NCBI GenBank assembly: GCA_016873275.1
Contig: VGXO01000024.1
Coordinates: 1-41,908 of the forward strand
Length of the DNA stretch: 41,908 bases
Direction: 5' to 3'
Origin: Phycisphaerae bacterium
GTDB taxonomy: Bacteria > Planctomycetota > Phycisphaerae > Phycisphaerales > SM1A02
Each line of letters opens with the position of its first letter. Positions within the stretch are counted from its first letter, which is position 1. Below, in pieces: positions 1-10,365 of the stretch. A model generated the notes under the pieces. The model was not told the DNA's origin, searched no databases, and worked only from the letters and a program-made list of their open reading frames with translations. The position numbers were made by a program, and so were the translations under genes.

Positions 1-109
1 TCAGGGCATCGAGCACCACCACTCGATCCCCCGGACGAGCCGTCAGCCAGTGCCGGACGAAGTTGACGCCGATGAACCCGGCGCCGCCAGTGACGAGGAT
101 CTCAGGCAT
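1..109 (-). CDS. rmlB: dTDP-glucose 4,6-dehydratase, N-terminus only (window edge)
   Basis: Only the first 36 codons are inside the window; the gene continues leftwards. The visible protein starts MPEILVTGGAGFIGVNFVRH, the N-terminal Rossmann beta-alpha-beta with the GxxGxxG NAD-binding motif typical of extended short-chain dehydrogenases such as RmlB. The ATG lies inside the end of rmlD (8 bp overlap, 102-109), so it is the last visible gene of the operon. RmlB converts dTDP-glucose to dTDP-4-keto-6-deoxyglucose, the step missing from the otherwise complete rmlA-rmlC-rmlD set next door. The assignment as RmlB rather than another NAD-dependent sugar epimerase rests mainly on this context, because the catalytic YxxxK region is off the edge. 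Confidence 0.85.
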   Translation of the reverse strand, partial: MPEILVTGGAGFIGVNFVRHWLTARPGDRVVVLDAL

Positions 110-968
110 GGGCACACTCCGCGAGGACCTCATCGAGCGTGTCGAGCCAGTGCCGGCTGGTTCGACCGAGGATCGACCAGGTCGAGGACTTGTCGAGCAC
201 CGAGCATGCCGGACGATGCGCCGGGGTCGGGTACTCCGAGGTGGAGATCGGCACGACCCGGGCGTTGCTTGGAACGAGCCCCCTTGTTTGCCCGAGGCGG
301 CGTACCGCCTCCGCGAGGTCGTACCAGCTCGCGACCCCGGCGTCGGTCCAGTGATGCACGCCGGTCGCGTTCGCCGCCATGAGGTCCCATAAGGCGATCG
401 CAAGCTCCCGCGCCGAGGTCGGGGTTCCGACCTGATCCGAGACCACGCGGACCGTCCCCCGCTCCCTCATCAAGCGGATCATGGTGAGGACGAAGTTCCG
501 ACCATGCGAGGAGTAGACCCACGCGGTGCGGACGATGAGCGACCGGTTCGGGATCTCGCGCAGGACCCGCCGCTCGCCCTCCAGCTTCGTGGCGCCGTAG
601 ACCCCCAGCGGCGCCGGGGGATCGTCGGGTCGATAGGGTCTCGAGGTCGCGCCGTCGAAGACGAAGTCCGTGGAGACGTGGACCAGGCGGGCCCCGACCT
701 CCCGGCAGCCTTCGGCGAGGAATCCAGGTCCATCGGCGTTCCCGCGCGAAGCAGCCTCCGGGTCCGACTCCGCCTTGTCCACCGCGGTGTAGGCGGCCGC
801 ATTGACGACCACCGCAGGGCGGAGGGCGCGAAGTCCCTCCAAGACCGCCGTGCGATCTCCGACGTCGAGCGCCTGCCGATCCCGCGCGACGAGCTCCGCG
901 CCGGCGGGAGCCATGCGGACCAGCTCTCGCCCAAGCTGTCCGCCCGCGCCGGTGACGAGGATCCTCAC
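102..968 (-). CDS. rmlD: dTDP-4-dehydrorhamnose reductase RmlD
   Basis: 288 residues, the usual length of RmlD. It reduces dTDP-4-keto-L-rhamnose to dTDP-L-rhamnose with NAD(P)H, the last step of the pathway. The start is GTG, inside a GTGA overlap with the rmlC stop; the frame stays open upstream, but only from this codon does it begin with [16 protein letters not shown], the canonical N-terminal nucleotide-binding motif. Other visible signatures are AAAYTAVDKAE (about 57-67), STDFVFDG (99-106), the catalytic pair Tyr124/Lys128 in YGATK, and RTAWVYS. The stop overlaps the start of rmlB by 8 bp. Together with rmlA and rmlC it supplies dTDP-rhamnose to the exopolysaccharide made by the operon. 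Confidence 0.96.
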   Translation of the reverse strand: MRILVTGAGGQLGRELVRMAPAGAELVARDRQALDVGDRTAVLEGLRALRPAVVVNAAAYTAVDKAESDPEAASRGNADGPGFLAEGCREVGARLVHVSTDFVFDGATSRPYRPDDPPAPLGVYGATKLEGERRVLREIPNRSLIVRTAWVYSSHGRNFVLTMIRLMRERGTVRVVSDQVGTPTSARELAIALWDLMAANATGVHHWTDAGVASWYDLAEAVRRLGQTRGLVPSNARVVPISTSEYPTPAHRPACSVLDKSSTWSILGRTSRHWLDTLDEVLAECAHA

Positions 969-1516
969 GGGAAGGCCTCGGCGTCGCGGAGGCTCCTTCC
1001 GAGCGTGCGGTCCTTCTCCGACAGGATCGGACTTCGTCCCTCGAGCGGCCAGGAGACGCCGACCTCCGCATCGTTCCACGCCAGCGTCCGCTCCGCCTCC
1101 GGCTGCCATCGACCGGTGACCTTGTAGAGGAAGTCCGCGGACTCGCTCAGCACCAGGAAGCCATGGGCGAAGCCGGGCGGAACCCAGATCTGGCGCTGAT
1201 TCTCCTCGCTGAGCACCTCGCCGTGCCATCGCCCGAAGGTGGGCGAGGAGCGACGCAGATCGACGATCACGTCGAAGACGGAACCGCGGGCGGCCCGCAC
1301 GAGCTTGCCCTGGGCCGCGTCGCCCGCCTGATAGTGGAGTCCGCGCAGCACCGAGCGGATCGAGCGGCTGTGGTTGTCCTGGGTGAAGTCGGCGTGGATC
1401 CCCGCCGCCGCGAGCTTGTGCTTGTTCCACGACTCCATGAAGAAGCCTCGGGCATCGCCATGGACCTGTGGCTCGATGACGTACGCCCCCTCGAGCAGCG
1501 TCGGCACCAGCTTCAC
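965..1516 (-). CDS. rmlC: dTDP-4-dehydrorhamnose 3,5-epimerase RmlC
   Basis: 183 residues, standard for this cupin-fold epimerase, which converts dTDP-4-keto-6-deoxyglucose to dTDP-4-keto-L-rhamnose. Family motifs in order are [10 protein letters not shown] (21-30), LRGLHYQ with the catalytic base His61, [15 protein letters not shown] (81-95), PPGFAHGF (113-120) and Tyr131, the expected acid. The start is GTG, forming a GTGA overlap with the rmlA stop. The 3' end makes the same type of overlap with rmlD. These 4-base overlaps imply translational coupling across rmlA-rmlC-rmlD. Confidence 0.96.
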   Translation of the reverse strand: MKLVPTLLEGAYVIEPQVHGDARGFFMESWNKHKLAAAGIHADFTQDNHSRSIRSVLRGLHYQAGDAAQGKLVRAARGSVFDVIVDLRRSSPTFGRWHGEVLSEENQRQIWVPPGFAHGFLVLSESADFLYKVTGRWQPEAERTLAWNDAEVGVSWPLEGRSPILSEKDRTLGRSLRDAEAFP

Positions 1517-2409
1517 GAGGCGACTCCGCCCGTCCCGGGATCGTCGAGGATCTTCAGCAGGTAGTCGCCGTAGCCGCTCTTCGAGAGCGCCTGACCAAGC
1601 CGACGCAACTGATCATCGCTGATGTAGCCCATGCGGTACGCGACCTCCTCGGGGCAGCCGATCTTGAGGCCCTGCCGCGCCTCGATGGTCTGGACGAACT
1701 GCGCCGCCTGGAGCATCGAGTCGAAGGTGCCGGTGTCGAGCCAGGCCGAGCCGCGACCGAGCATCTGGACTTCGAGCGTGCCACGGCGCAGGTACTCCGC
1801 GTTGACCGCGGTGATCTCGAGCTCGCCCCGCGCCGAGGGCTTGATCGACTTGGCGATCGAGACGACCTCGGCGTCGTAGAAGTAAAGACCCGTCACGGCG
1901 AGCCGCGACTTGGGCTTCGCCGGCTTCTCCTCGATGCTGAGCGCCCGACCGCTCGGATCGACCTCCACCACGCCGTACGCAGAGGGATTGTCGACGGTGT
2001 AGGCGAACACCGAGGCGCCGGAGGCGCGGGCGTTGGCGGCGCGGAGCCGACGCTGCAGCTCGGTGGCGAAGAAGAGGTTGTCGCCGAGGATCAAGGAGGC
2101 AGGTCCGCCAGCGAGGAACTCCTCGCCGATGAGGAATGCCTGCGCGAGGCCTTCAGGCCTCGGCTGGACCGCATAGGCGATGCGGATGCCCCACTCCCCG
2201 CCGTCGCCAAGCAGCCGCTCGAACGCCGGACGATCCTCCGGCGTCGTGATGACCAGGATCTCCCGCATGCCGGCAAGCATGAGCACCGACAGCGGGTAGT
2301 AGATCATTGGCTTGTCGTAGACGGGCACGAGCTGCTTGCTCACCCCCCGGGTGATGGGGTGAAGCCGCGAGCCGGTGCCGCCGGCGAGGATGATGCCGCG
2401 TCGGGTCAT
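1513..2409 (-). CDS. rmlA: Glucose-1-phosphate thymidylyltransferase RmlA
   Basis: 298 residues, full length. It makes dTDP-glucose from dTTP and glucose-1-phosphate, the first step to dTDP-L-rhamnose. The N-terminus has the nucleotidyltransferase signature [16 protein letters not shown], followed by [18 protein letters not shown] with the conserved lysine. Further matches to the short RmlA type are [23 protein letters not shown] and SAYGVVEVD. The ATG lies 52 bp after the stop of the large TPR gene, the largest gap in the operon, and no good Shine-Dalgarno sequence is visible before it. Confidence 0.96.
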   Translation of the reverse strand: MTRRGIILAGGTGSRLHPITRGVSKQLVPVYDKPMIYYPLSVLMLAGMREILVITTPEDRPAFERLLGDGGEWGIRIAYAVQPRPEGLAQAFLIGEEFLAGGPASLILGDNLFFATELQRRLRAANARASGASVFAYTVDNPSAYGVVEVDPSGRALSIEEKPAKPKSRLAVTGLYFYDAEVVSIAKSIKPSARGELEITAVNAEYLRRGTLEVQMLGRGSAWLDTGTFDSMLQAAQFVQTIEARQGLKIGCPEEVAYRMGYISDDQLRRLGQALSKSGYGDYLLKILDDPGTGGVAS

Positions 2410-2461
2410 GGAGGTTGAGTTCTGGAAGTCGTGGAGGGTGCCGTCAGCGAGCGAACCGGGA

Positions 2462-5400
2462 TCAGCCCTGCACCAGCGCCCGTACCCGCCGCAGCCTCTC
2501 CTCGAGCTCGCGGGACGGCCAAGGCTCTTGCGCCACCAAGTCCTGCACCCGATTCACCACCTGCACCGCGTCCTGGATGCGCCCGCTACCCGCCAGGATC
2601 TCCGCCGCGGTGAGCTGGAAGTTCGGGTCGAGCGGCACCATCCGCAGCACCTTCACCATGTCGGTCTCTGCTTCCGAGAGCCGACCGAGCGCGAGAAGGA
2701 CCTGCGCCCGGCTGTCCAGCAGATTCGGCTCGTTTGGCAGCACCGCGATGCACTCCTCAACGAGCCGCAACGCGACGTCAAGGTCCTGCCGCTGCTCGAC
2801 CAGCACCATGGCGAGGTTGTTGCGGGCGTAGATTCCCGGGGCGATCTGCTCGAAGAGGCTCTGCTGCTCCGGCAGGGGAAGCGTGGCAATCGAAGCGGCC
2901 TGCTTCCAGGCGTCGGCGGGGATCGAGTCGATCACCGATTGGAGGACTCGTCGCATCCCGCCCGGGTCCCCTTCGGCCCTGACGACGTCCGCCTTGGCGA
3001 CCAGCAGCAAGCCCGACGAGGCATCCGTCGCCTGCACCCCATCGCGGGGGAGAAGGGCCCGCGCGCGGGCGAGACCCTCGCCATCCGGATGTCGTCGATG
3101 GAACTGGATCCAGGTCCCGATCATGGCGGCTCGCTCGGGCGCGGTGCTGGGCGTCGCAGCTTCCAGGAACGACATCGCCTCGAGACCCGAGTCGTAGGGC
3201 GCCAACGACGCAAGCCTCGCCCACACGTCGCGGGCCGTCGGCGACTCCGCAAGGCGCGCTCCCTCAAGCCGCATCGCCTCGCGGACGTTGCCGGTCATGA
3301 TCAGCGCGCCAAGCAGGGAACGATACGGACCCGGATCGTCGCTCTGCATCGCCGCGATCCGCTCCTGATGAGGTCGAAGGAGCTCCAAGGCAAGGTCGGC
3401 ACGCTTCCGTCCAAGCTCAAGCACGGCCTGTGAGTGATCCACCGACTCCACGTCGGGGAAGGCCGCCCGCCGCCAGTCGCGGCAGAGCCGGATCGCCTCG
3501 TCGACCTCGCCCAGCGCCGACGCCATGCGGACCTGCCACTCCCACGGCTCCGACTCCGAGGGAAACGCGCGGGAGGCCGCCGCCGCCAGGGCCCGGGCCT
3601 CGGCGACCTGCCCGGCCACCGCATGGAGGCTCATGGCGGTGCGCCACGTGATCAGCGTGTCGCCGGAGCGTCCGCAGAGCTCGCGAGCAAGGCGAAGCTC
3701 CTCCGGATCCGGCTGCAGCAGGTTCGTCTGAGGATCGATGCTCCGCTGCAGGAGACGCAGGCACTCCTGGAGCACCGCCGGAAGGTCATTGATGGAGGGC
3801 GACTCGACGAGGAGACGCAGCACGGTCCCGTCGCGGAGCGCCGACCCGAGCAGAAGACCCATGAGCTCCTCGGAGTCCGGGAGGTGCTTGAGTCCTTCGA
3901 TCGCCGCCTGCATCGCATCCTTGTCCTGTCCGACGAGGGCGAGGCTGGTCGCCAGCAGCCGCCAGGCATCGCCCTCCTTCGGGACGACCTGAACCGCCTT
4001 GCGGAACCGAGCAATCGCGCCCTCGACGTCCCGTGCCTGCAGAAGGAGCACCCCGAGCACCAGCTCGCGGCGTCCGTCGGACAGTTCGTCGCCGTGCTCG
4101 GCGATCACGACCTCGGCATCGGCGGACCTTCCCTGACGGGCGAGGATGCTCGCCAAGCGATAGATGACCTCCGTCGGCGCGTCTGGATCGACGAGCGCCT
4201 GGCGATAGATGGTCTCGGCGCCGCGGAAGTCGCCCACGGACTCCTTCGCGAGTCCGAGCTGGAGCAGGTCGCCCGCGCCACCCGACTGACGGGCCAACTC
4301 GGTGAGGGTCAACACCATTCGATCAAGATCGCCCTCGCGGAGCGACTGTCGCGCTCGCTGTCGCGCCGAGGCGACTCCGGAGACATCGACCTGCTCGAAC
4401 TGGGTCAGCATGGCATCGGCTTCATCAAGCATGCCCTGCTGCTGCATGAGGTCGATGAGGATCGGATACAGCTCGATCGCCGAGGGATGCCTGGCGACGA
4501 TCTGCCGACCAAGGCGGATCGCGACCTGCGGATCGCTGTTCGGATCGCTGATCAGCAGCCGAAGCAGCGTGACGCTCGCCATGAGCGAGTCTGGCCGGCG
4601 GCTCGCCACGTCCGACAACTCGATCACCAGTCGATTTCTGCCCTCGACGTCCTCCGGCTGGAAGGCGAGGAGCAGGTTCGCCCGCGCCACGAGAATGACC
4701 ACGGAGTCTCGCTCCATGAGCGACTCGAGGCGCGAGATGACGTCGCTCACCAACTCCTGCCGCGTCCACGAGCGAGCGTCGCCAAGCAGGACGTTCAACA
4801 TCAGCGGGTCATCGGGGTACCGCTCGATGGCCTCGTTCGCCGCCTCCGCGAACTGCTCGGCATCGAGCGAGGGAAACGCAGACAACAAGGTCATCCACGC
4901 CTCGCGACGGACGGGGTCGGACTCGGCATCCAGCGGCAACACGGCTCGGATGGCCGGCAAGTCGATCGCTTGGGAGCCCAGCGTGCGGGCGATGACCGAC
5001 GGTTCGTCGGGCGCAAGTTCGGCGAGCGTCTGCTGGAGCCGCGAGGTCAACTCCGGCGCAATGGCCCCCAGTCGATCACCGAGGACCATCAGGTACTGAA
5101 CGTTCGGTGGTCGCATGGAGACGGCACTGACCACCACGTCCTCCGCGACCTCAAGGCGGTCCGCCTCAATCGCCGCGGAGACGAGGAGCACGCCGGACAA
5201 TGGAGTGAGCCCGACGGACTCGACAATCGCCTCGGCGCACTGAAGCGGGGTCTGGAAGCCAAGCCCCGACTGGATCTGCTCGACGACGGCAGCGCTGAGC
5301 ATCGGAGCATCGATCCATGCGTTGCAGATCAGCGACACCAAGGCGGGGCGACCTCCATATCGACGCACCCCCTGCAGCGCCAGGTCGATCGACTGCTCGA

Positions 5401-6709
5401 CCTGACCGGTGCGCTGCATGAGCGAGGCCTGCATCACCACGCCGAGCAGCGTCGACTCGATCGCCTGCGCGCGTCCCACGTGCTCGAGCGCCGACACCGG
5501 ATCGCCGACCCGGCTGGCGGCGTGCGCCGCCGCCAACAGCACCTCGACCGAGGCGCCGTCGGATCGTGCCGCCGCGGCGATCCGTCCCTGCTCCTCGCGG
5601 TCGAAACGCCTTGCGAGCTTTGCCGCCGACAGCACGACTCCCGGCATGGAGTCCGGATCGCGGGCGAGCTGCTGAAGTTGATCCATCCACTTCTGCCGCT
5701 CGAGCTCCTCGCCGTCATCAAGGCTGATCAGGACGATCCGAGCGGCGAGCTCGCCCCGCAGCGGGGAGTCGGTCGGGAGCGAGTCGTGAATCTCGGCAAG
5801 CCTCTTGGCGTCTCCCGCGCGGAACGCCAGATCGGCTGCGAGCGAGGCGATCCGCGGGTCGCGCGGCGACCCGTCCGCCATCGATGCGTCGATCAGCGCC
5901 CACGTCTCCTCCGTTCGACCGAGGTCGGTGAGGATCGAGCTCATCGCCTCGAGGCGCTCCGGATCGGCGGCGCCCTTTTGGATCGCCGCAGTTACCAGGG
6001 GTTCGGCCTCGTCAGCTCGACCAGCAAGCTGGAGGAGGGTCGCCTTGAGGAGGTCGTTGAGCCCGTCACCGGTGGGATCCTCGGGCCACTGCTCCGTCAG
6101 CGCGAGGACCTCCCCCGGCGTCGCTCCGCTGGCGAGTGCCATGGACAACTGCAACCGCCTCCAAGTCGGAGCGTCGGGGCGCTTCGCGATCATGGATTCG
6201 CACTCGTCGACCGCCTCCGACCATCGCCCGAGGGAGGCGAGGATCTGGATGCGGGTCTCCCGCGACTTCGAGTCATCCGGATCCACCGCGAGCACCTCGT
6301 CGGCGGCATCCATCGCCTCCCGGAGGAAGCCGAGCTTCGGGTAGATCTCGACGAGCTGCCGCCGAGACTCGACGTCGTCGCTGCGGAGCTCGGCGGCCCT
6401 GGCGAAGAGCGCGGCGGCACTCCCAAGGTGAGTGCCATCCTCAAGTGGCGACGCCAGCCGGGAGGTCGCCAGCGCGAAGATCACCTCGTGGTCCTCCCGC
6501 TGCGCCCGGAACACCGACGCGAGCAAGGTGATCGCCCGCTCGTGCTCGCCTGCACGGCTCGCCGCGAGTCCGTCCACGCGGGCCCGCTCCAGCGCCTGCG
6601 CTTGCCGCCATCGGAGGGCGTACCGGGTACCCACGGCGCCTGCCGCAAGCAGCACCACAAGGACCGAGACGAGGATCAGCCTACGCCTGGCGCGGCGGCT
6701 CAGGGGCAT
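2462..6709 (-). CDS. Giant membrane-anchored TPR protein of the exosortase/EPS locus
   Basis: 1415 residues. The ATG at 6709 is preceded by AAGGAG with 7-base spacing. It opens with a basic patch and one membrane helix ([26 protein letters not shown] in two parts, residues 1-26). The rest is helical repeats with TPR character, for example [19 protein letters not shown]-type pairs, plus runs such as [20 protein letters not shown] and [20 protein letters not shown] near the end. There is no lipobox and no enzyme motif. The start lies 29 bp inside the sugar transferase gene. In PEP-CTERM/exosortase loci of other bacteria a long TPR protein (PrsT) occupies a similar place and is thought to act in polymer assembly or secretion. 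By analogy this protein may be the periplasmic scaffold, but that role is inferred from context. Confidence 0.88.
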   Translation of the reverse strand: MPLSRRARRRLILVSVLVVLLAAGAVGTRYALRWRQAQALERARVDGLAASRAGEHERAITLLASVFRAQREDHEVIFALATSRLASPLEDGTHLGSAAALFARAAELRSDDVESRRQLVEIYPKLGFLREAMDAADEVLAVDPDDSKSRETRIQILASLGRWSEAVDECESMIAKRPDAPTWRRLQLSMALASGATPGEVLALTEQWPEDPTGDGLNDLLKATLLQLAGRADEAEPLVTAAIQKGAADPERLEAMSSILTDLGRTEETWALIDASMADGSPRDPRIASLAADLAFRAGDAKRLAEIHDSLPTDSPLRGELAARIVLISLDDGEELERQKWMDQLQQLARDPDSMPGVVLSAAKLARRFDREEQGRIAAAARSDGASVEVLLAAAHAASRVGDPVSALEHVGRAQAIESTLLGVVMQASLMQRTGQVEQSIDLALQGVRRYGGRPALVSLICNAWIDAPMLSAAVVEQIQSGLGFQTPLQCAEAIVESVGLTPLSGVLLVSAAIEADRLEVAEDVVVSAVSMRPPNVQYLMVLGDRLGAIAPELTSRLQQTLAELAPDEPSVIARTLGSQAIDLPAIRAVLPLDAESDPVRREAWMTLLSAFPSLDAEQFAEAANEAIERYPDDPLMLNVLLGDARSWTRQELVSDVISRLESLMERDSVVILVARANLLLAFQPEDVEGRNRLVIELSDVASRRPDSLMASVTLLRLLISDPNSDPQVAIRLGRQIVARHPSAIELYPILIDLMQQQGMLDEADAMLTQFEQVDVSGVASARQRARQSLREGDLDRMVLTLTELARQSGGAGDLLQLGLAKESVGDFRGAETIYRQALVDPDAPTEVIYRLASILARQGRSADAEVVIAEHGDELSDGRRELVLGVLLLQARDVEGAIARFRKAVQVVPKEGDAWRLLATSLALVGQDKDAMQAAIEGLKHLPDSEELMGLLLGSALRDGTVLRLLVESPSINDLPAVLQECLRLLQRSIDPQTNLLQPDPEELRLARELCGRSGDTLITWRTAMSLHAVAGQVAEARALAAAASRAFPSESEPWEWQVRMASALGEVDEAIRLCRDWRRAAFPDVESVDHSQAVLELGRKRADLALELLRPHQERIAAMQSDDPGPYRSLLGALIMTGNVREAMRLEGARLAESPTARDVWARLASLAPYDSGLEAMSFLEAATPSTAPERAAMIGTWIQFHRRHPDGEGLARARALLPRDGVQATDASSGLLLVAKADVVRAEGDPGGMRRVLQSVIDSIPADAWKQAASIATLPLPEQQSLFEQIAPGIYARNNLAMVLVEQRQDLDVALRLVEECIAVLPNEPNLLDSRAQVLLALGRLSEAETDMVKVLRMVPLDPNFQLTAAEILAGSGRIQDAVQVVNRVQDLVAQEPWPSRELEERLRRVRALVQG

Positions 6710-8168
6710 GCGCGGACTCCTTGAACACAAGGCCACGAACCGTCTGCACCACGATCCACGCGTCCAACCGGAGGCTGCGGTGCGAGACGTAATGAAGGTC
6801 GAATCGGATCCACTCCTGGAAGTCGAGTCCAGGCTGTCGGGTGCGGCAGACCTGCCAGAGACCGGTGATGCCGGGGCGGACGCTCAGGCGTGCATCTCGC
6901 CATGCCGGGCAGAGGCGGTTCTCGCGCTCCGGGCTGGGTCGCGGCCCGACCAGGCTCATCTCGCCACGAAGGACGTTGACGAACTGCAGGAGCTCGTCGA
7001 GGTGGAACCGGCGGAGCCAGCGTCCCACTCGCGTCACCCGCGGGTCGTTCTCGATGAAGACCTGCGGGCCGTCGCAGACGTTGGACGCCCTGAGCTTCTC
7101 GGCCATCGCCTCTGCATTTCGGCGCATCGTGCGGAACTTCAGGCAGCGGAAGATGCCGCCGCCTCTCGTCTGCCGCTCGTGGCCGAAGACGATCGGCCAG
7201 CCATCGTCGACGACGACCGCGATCGCGATGAGGAGCAGCAGCGGGGACAGGACGATGAGCACGGTGGCGCTGACGAGGACGTCGATCGCCCGCTTGAACA
7301 CGTCGGAGAAGTCGCCTCCCTGCCCGCCTCGCTCCCGCTCGGGTCGGCGGGTGGGGATCTCCTCGAGCGGAAGGACTTCCGCCGGAGGCGCCGGACTCGC
7401 CGGATCGGGCAAGGACCGGTCGGCGATCCATGCCGGACCAACGACGCAGAGCGGATCGTCCTCGACTCCCCGTCGTCCGATCCACGACGGACCGATGAGG
7501 ACGTCCGACGCTCCGGGAGTCCACTCCCCCTCCACGATCACGCCTCGACGGACCTCCCGCAGCGATGGAATCACCCGCTGCGGATCCGACCATCGTTCGA
7601 TCAGGCAGGTCAGCATGGACCCTTCCTGCGACGGATCACCCGTCTGGAAGAACTCCCCCCGCAGGCGATGGTGATCGCTGCGGGACCAACTGCCGGTCCG
7701 GCGAACCTCGATCCACGCCGACCGGCGATCGGCGGCGATCCCCCAGCGCCTTGCCAAGGTCGCGCTCGGCGTCAGGAGGACCCGGCGGCTTCCGCGCCCT
7801 TGCGAGCGGTACTCGCGGCGGACGCCAATGATCGCGCCTGCTTCGCCCGTCACCAGTCGCTCGCGATACTCCTCCTCGTCCGCCGTCACGATCCGGACCC
7901 TCGAGACCGAAGGCTGGTTCCAGGTGAGGCTCGACACCAACTCGCCGAGGTCGAACGCCACCATCTGTCCCGGCTCGGTCAGGAGGTACAGGTCCGCCCC
8001 CGAGGTGTCGGGCTCGCCTTGCCCGCGCCGGATCCACGCCACGCCCTGCGAGCGCCACCACGCCTCGACCAAGGTCTCGACCTTCAAGCCCCACATGCGC
8101 GGCGCGACCCGCACGCTGCTCCACGCAGAGCGGTCCTCGGCGACGTCTCGCAGTTCCAAGGCGGTCAT
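6681..8168 (-). CDS. Polyprenyl-phosphate sugar-1-phosphate transferase with unusual N-terminal region
   Basis: 495 residues from the ATG at 8168, 4 bases after the stop of the upstream gene; another in-frame ATG at 8192 is possible. The C-terminal 210 residues are a bacterial sugar transferase (initiating enzyme, transfers sugar-1-phosphate to undecaprenyl phosphate). They show one membrane helix (about 289-318), then KFRTMRRNA (about 343), DELLQFVNVLRGEMSLVGPRP (split; about 393-411) and RPGITGLWQV (about 429). The first 280 residues are not the four-helix plus CoA-binding-like region found in WbaP/PglB-type relatives. They look soluble and end in short turns resembling a left-handed beta-helix (DVLIGPSWIGR, CVVGPAWIAD). 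The function of that part is not recognised. The enzyme probably starts exopolysaccharide repeat-unit assembly. Confidence 0.93.
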   Translation of the reverse strand: MTALELRDVAEDRSAWSSVRVAPRMWGLKVETLVEAWWRSQGVAWIRRGQGEPDTSGADLYLLTEPGQMVAFDLGELVSSLTWNQPSVSRVRIVTADEEEYRERLVTGEAGAIIGVRREYRSQGRGSRRVLLTPSATLARRWGIAADRRSAWIEVRRTGSWSRSDHHRLRGEFFQTGDPSQEGSMLTCLIERWSDPQRVIPSLREVRRGVIVEGEWTPGASDVLIGPSWIGRRGVEDDPLCVVGPAWIADRSLPDPASPAPPAEVLPLEEIPTRRPERERGGQGGDFSDVFKRAIDVLVSATVLIVLSPLLLLIAIAVVVDDGWPIVFGHERQTRGGGIFRCLKFRTMRRNAEAMAEKLRASNVCDGPQVFIENDPRVTRVGRWLRRFHLDELLQFVNVLRGEMSLVGPRPSPERENRLCPAWRDARLSVRPGITGLWQVCRTRQPGLDFQEWIRFDLHYVSHRSLRLDAWIVVQTVRGLVFKESAHAPEPPRQA

Positions 8169-8172
8169 GGGC

Positions 8173-10365
8173 TCACTCGGGGATCTCGCCATTCGGTCGC
8201 CGCGCGCCGAGCGCCGAGACCACCGGGTGGGCGGGCATCGGCGCCGGCGGAGCACCCTCGCCGGCAAGTTCCGCGGAGACCCGCGAGAGCGAGGAGTAGC
8301 GCTGGCAGTCGGAGAGCGTGGCGTAGTTCAGGATCACGCCGAGGTAGTTCGCCCCGACGTGCTTGATGTCGTTGATGCAGTCGACGAGGCGATTGCGGTT
8401 GCGACCACGACGCAGCACCAGCACCACGCCGTCGATCGCACCCAGGATCGGAAGCGACTCGACGCTCGCCGTCATCGGACCGCTGTCCACCACGACGATC
8501 TCGTAGGAGTCCCGCAGTCGATCGAGGAGCTCCCGCATCGCCGCGGGCTGGAGGTGACCCGCCGACACGCTGCGGTCGCTGCCTGCCGGCAGCAGGTCGA
8601 GGTTGGGGCGGGCGGGTCGGACCCAGCGAAGCACCCCGCTCGGCTCCCGCATCGCCTCCCGAACGCCGGGCTCCGAGAGCACGCCGAACTGGAAGCTGAG
8701 GGCGCGACCAATGAAGTCGGCATCGACCATGACGGTGCGGTATCCCGCCTGCGCGTAGGACCATGCAAGCGCCGCCGCGACGGAGGTCTTGCCGTCCCCT
8801 TGGAACGGACTGCTGACCTTGAGGGCGACCCCGCGATCGGAGTGCCCACGGCGGACCTCGATTCGGTTGCGGATCCGATGCACGCAGTCCTCGAGCAGCA
8901 CGCGCTCCTCGTCGGTGTCGCCGAGGCGCGACATGTCGGGGACCACGCCGAGGGGCTTGAGGCGACCGCGATCCGACTCGAGCTGCCGGGAGGCGAACGC
9001 CCTCCGGTCGACCGTGCCGAGCAGGAAGAAGCCGACGAGGCTGGCGCCGAGACCTCCGAGGAATCCGGCGGCGCCGTACTGCATCCGGCGGTCCCGGCTC
9101 GGGGAGCTCGGCAGCTGCGCCATGGCGCGGATCTGGACTCGTCCCTGGCGGATCGCCTCGCTCTCGGTCTGCAGTCCGCTGAGGCGCGACTCGTAGGAGG
9201 CGATCTCCGCGGCAATGCGGGCGGAGTCCCGGGTGATCTGATCGGCACGAGCCTGCTCGACGTTCGCCCGGTCGATCGCCGTGCGGAGCTCCGCGAGGTC
9301 GGCGCTTAGCTCCTCGATTCGAGTCCCAAGCGCCGCGTAGCCGAAGGAGGACGCCATCCGCTGGGACCACGTGTCCCGCGCCTCCTGCCGCCGCGCCTGA
9401 ACGCTCGCGGAGATGTTCTCCACCCTGGACCGAGCCTGCCGCACCGCGGGATGCTCGTCGGCAAACCGCGAGACCAGTGCGCCGAGGTTGTACTCCTCGA
9501 CCTCGAGCTCCTTGGCGAGCGACTGCAGCGTCGAGTCGGACTCGAAGAGCTCCGTCTCCGTGGGCGGAGCGACGTCCCCCGGCTGGACCGGCCGATTCTG
9601 GTTCGTCGCGACTTCCTCGATGCGCGTGCGCAGGTCACGGAGCTTGTTGAGCTCACCCTGCAGCACGGCGATCTCCTGCACGCGGGAGCCGAGGAAGGTG
9701 CCCAGCTCGAGCGTGCCGTAGAGCGTGGACTTGAGCAGCCGCTCCCGCTCCTGCTCCAGATCCGCCAGGCGTCGCCGGGCATCGGTCAGCAGCGACCGGA
9801 TCTGCTGCGTGGTCCGCGTGTGCTGCGTCTCGGAGTTGGGACCGTAGATGCTGAAGTACGATTCGAGCACCGCGTTGACCGCCGCCTGGGCGAGGCGGCG
9901 ATCGTCGGCGGTGAACTCGATGGAGATGAGGGTGGTGCCCCGGATCACGCCGACCCGAAGATCCGTGGACAGCGCCTTCATTGGATCCTCGCCCAGTTCG
10001 GCAAGGTGCGCCTTCAGCTGCTCGCTCTTGAGCGCATCCCCGAGGACGCGACCGTCCTTCATGAGTTCCGCCTGGGATCCGATGAAGGCCGTGAAGTCCG
10101 CAAGCTGTTCCGTCTCCGGCGTCTCGTTGACCAAGGTAGGCAGGCGCGTCTCGACCTGCACAAGTCCGCGCGCCGTGTAGGACACGCCCGCAAGCCGGAA
10201 GCCCACGACGGCGAGCGCCGCGCCGAGCACGAGTCCCGCGGAGATCGCCCACTTCCAGCGCCCGTGCATGCGGTCGACGACCATGCTCCAGAGATTGACC
10301 CCCTCCTGAGGGTCGCCCTCCTGCTGCCGACCAAACTCCCTCTCGAACATCGTGTTCTCATTCAT
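8173..10365 (-). CDS. Wzz/Wzc-type chain-length determinant with BY-kinase-like ATPase domain
   Basis: 730 residues. The ATG at 10365 has GGAGG upstream and lies 8 bp inside the preceding gene. The layout is a short cytoplasmic start, a first membrane helix (about 37-60), a long periplasmic coiled-coil region with many Arg/Glu heptads, and a second helix (about 425-450). A cytoplasmic MinD/BY-kinase-type ATPase follows: Walker A SSPFQGDGKTS (about 515-525), Walker A' VMVDADF, Walker B IVVVDSGP. It should control polymer length and export with the sugar transferase and flippase/polymerase functions. The C-terminus lacks the usual cluster of tyrosines seen in autophosphorylating Wzc/CapB. Only one tyrosine (QRYSSL) is near the end, so kinase activity is uncertain. 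Confidence 0.93.
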   Translation of the reverse strand: MNENTMFEREFGRQQEGDPQEGVNLWSMVVDRMHGRWKWAISAGLVLGAALAVVGFRLAGVSYTARGLVQVETRLPTLVNETPETEQLADFTAFIGSQAELMKDGRVLGDALKSEQLKAHLAELGEDPMKALSTDLRVGVIRGTTLISIEFTADDRRLAQAAVNAVLESYFSIYGPNSETQHTRTTQQIRSLLTDARRRLADLEQERERLLKSTLYGTLELGTFLGSRVQEIAVLQGELNKLRDLRTRIEEVATNQNRPVQPGDVAPPTETELFESDSTLQSLAKELEVEEYNLGALVSRFADEHPAVRQARSRVENISASVQARRQEARDTWSQRMASSFGYAALGTRIEELSADLAELRTAIDRANVEQARADQITRDSARIAAEIASYESRLSGLQTESEAIRQGRVQIRAMAQLPSSPSRDRRMQYGAAGFLGGLGASLVGFFLLGTVDRRAFASRQLESDRGRLKPLGVVPDMSRLGDTDEERVLLEDCVHRIRNRIEVRRGHSDRGVALKVSSPFQGDGKTSVAAALAWSYAQAGYRTVMVDADFIGRALSFQFGVLSEPGVREAMREPSGVLRWVRPARPNLDLLPAGSDRSVSAGHLQPAAMRELLDRLRDSYEIVVVDSGPMTASVESLPILGAIDGVVLVLRRGRNRNRLVDCINDIKHVGANYLGVILNYATLSDCQRYSSLSRVSAELAGEGAPPAPMPAHPVVSALGARRPNGEIPE

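Noticed and set aside
102-1430. Longer upstream start for rmlD reaching into rmlC
   Set aside because: The added 154 residues are out of frame with RmlC and not related to any dehydrogenase. The GTG at 968 yields a canonical N-terminus.
3434-6724. Very long open frame on the plus strand opposite the TPR gene
   Set aside because: It mirrors the codon periodicity of the minus-strand gene and translates to Arg/His/Gly-rich sequence with no domain. It is a typical antisense shadow in GC-rich DNA.
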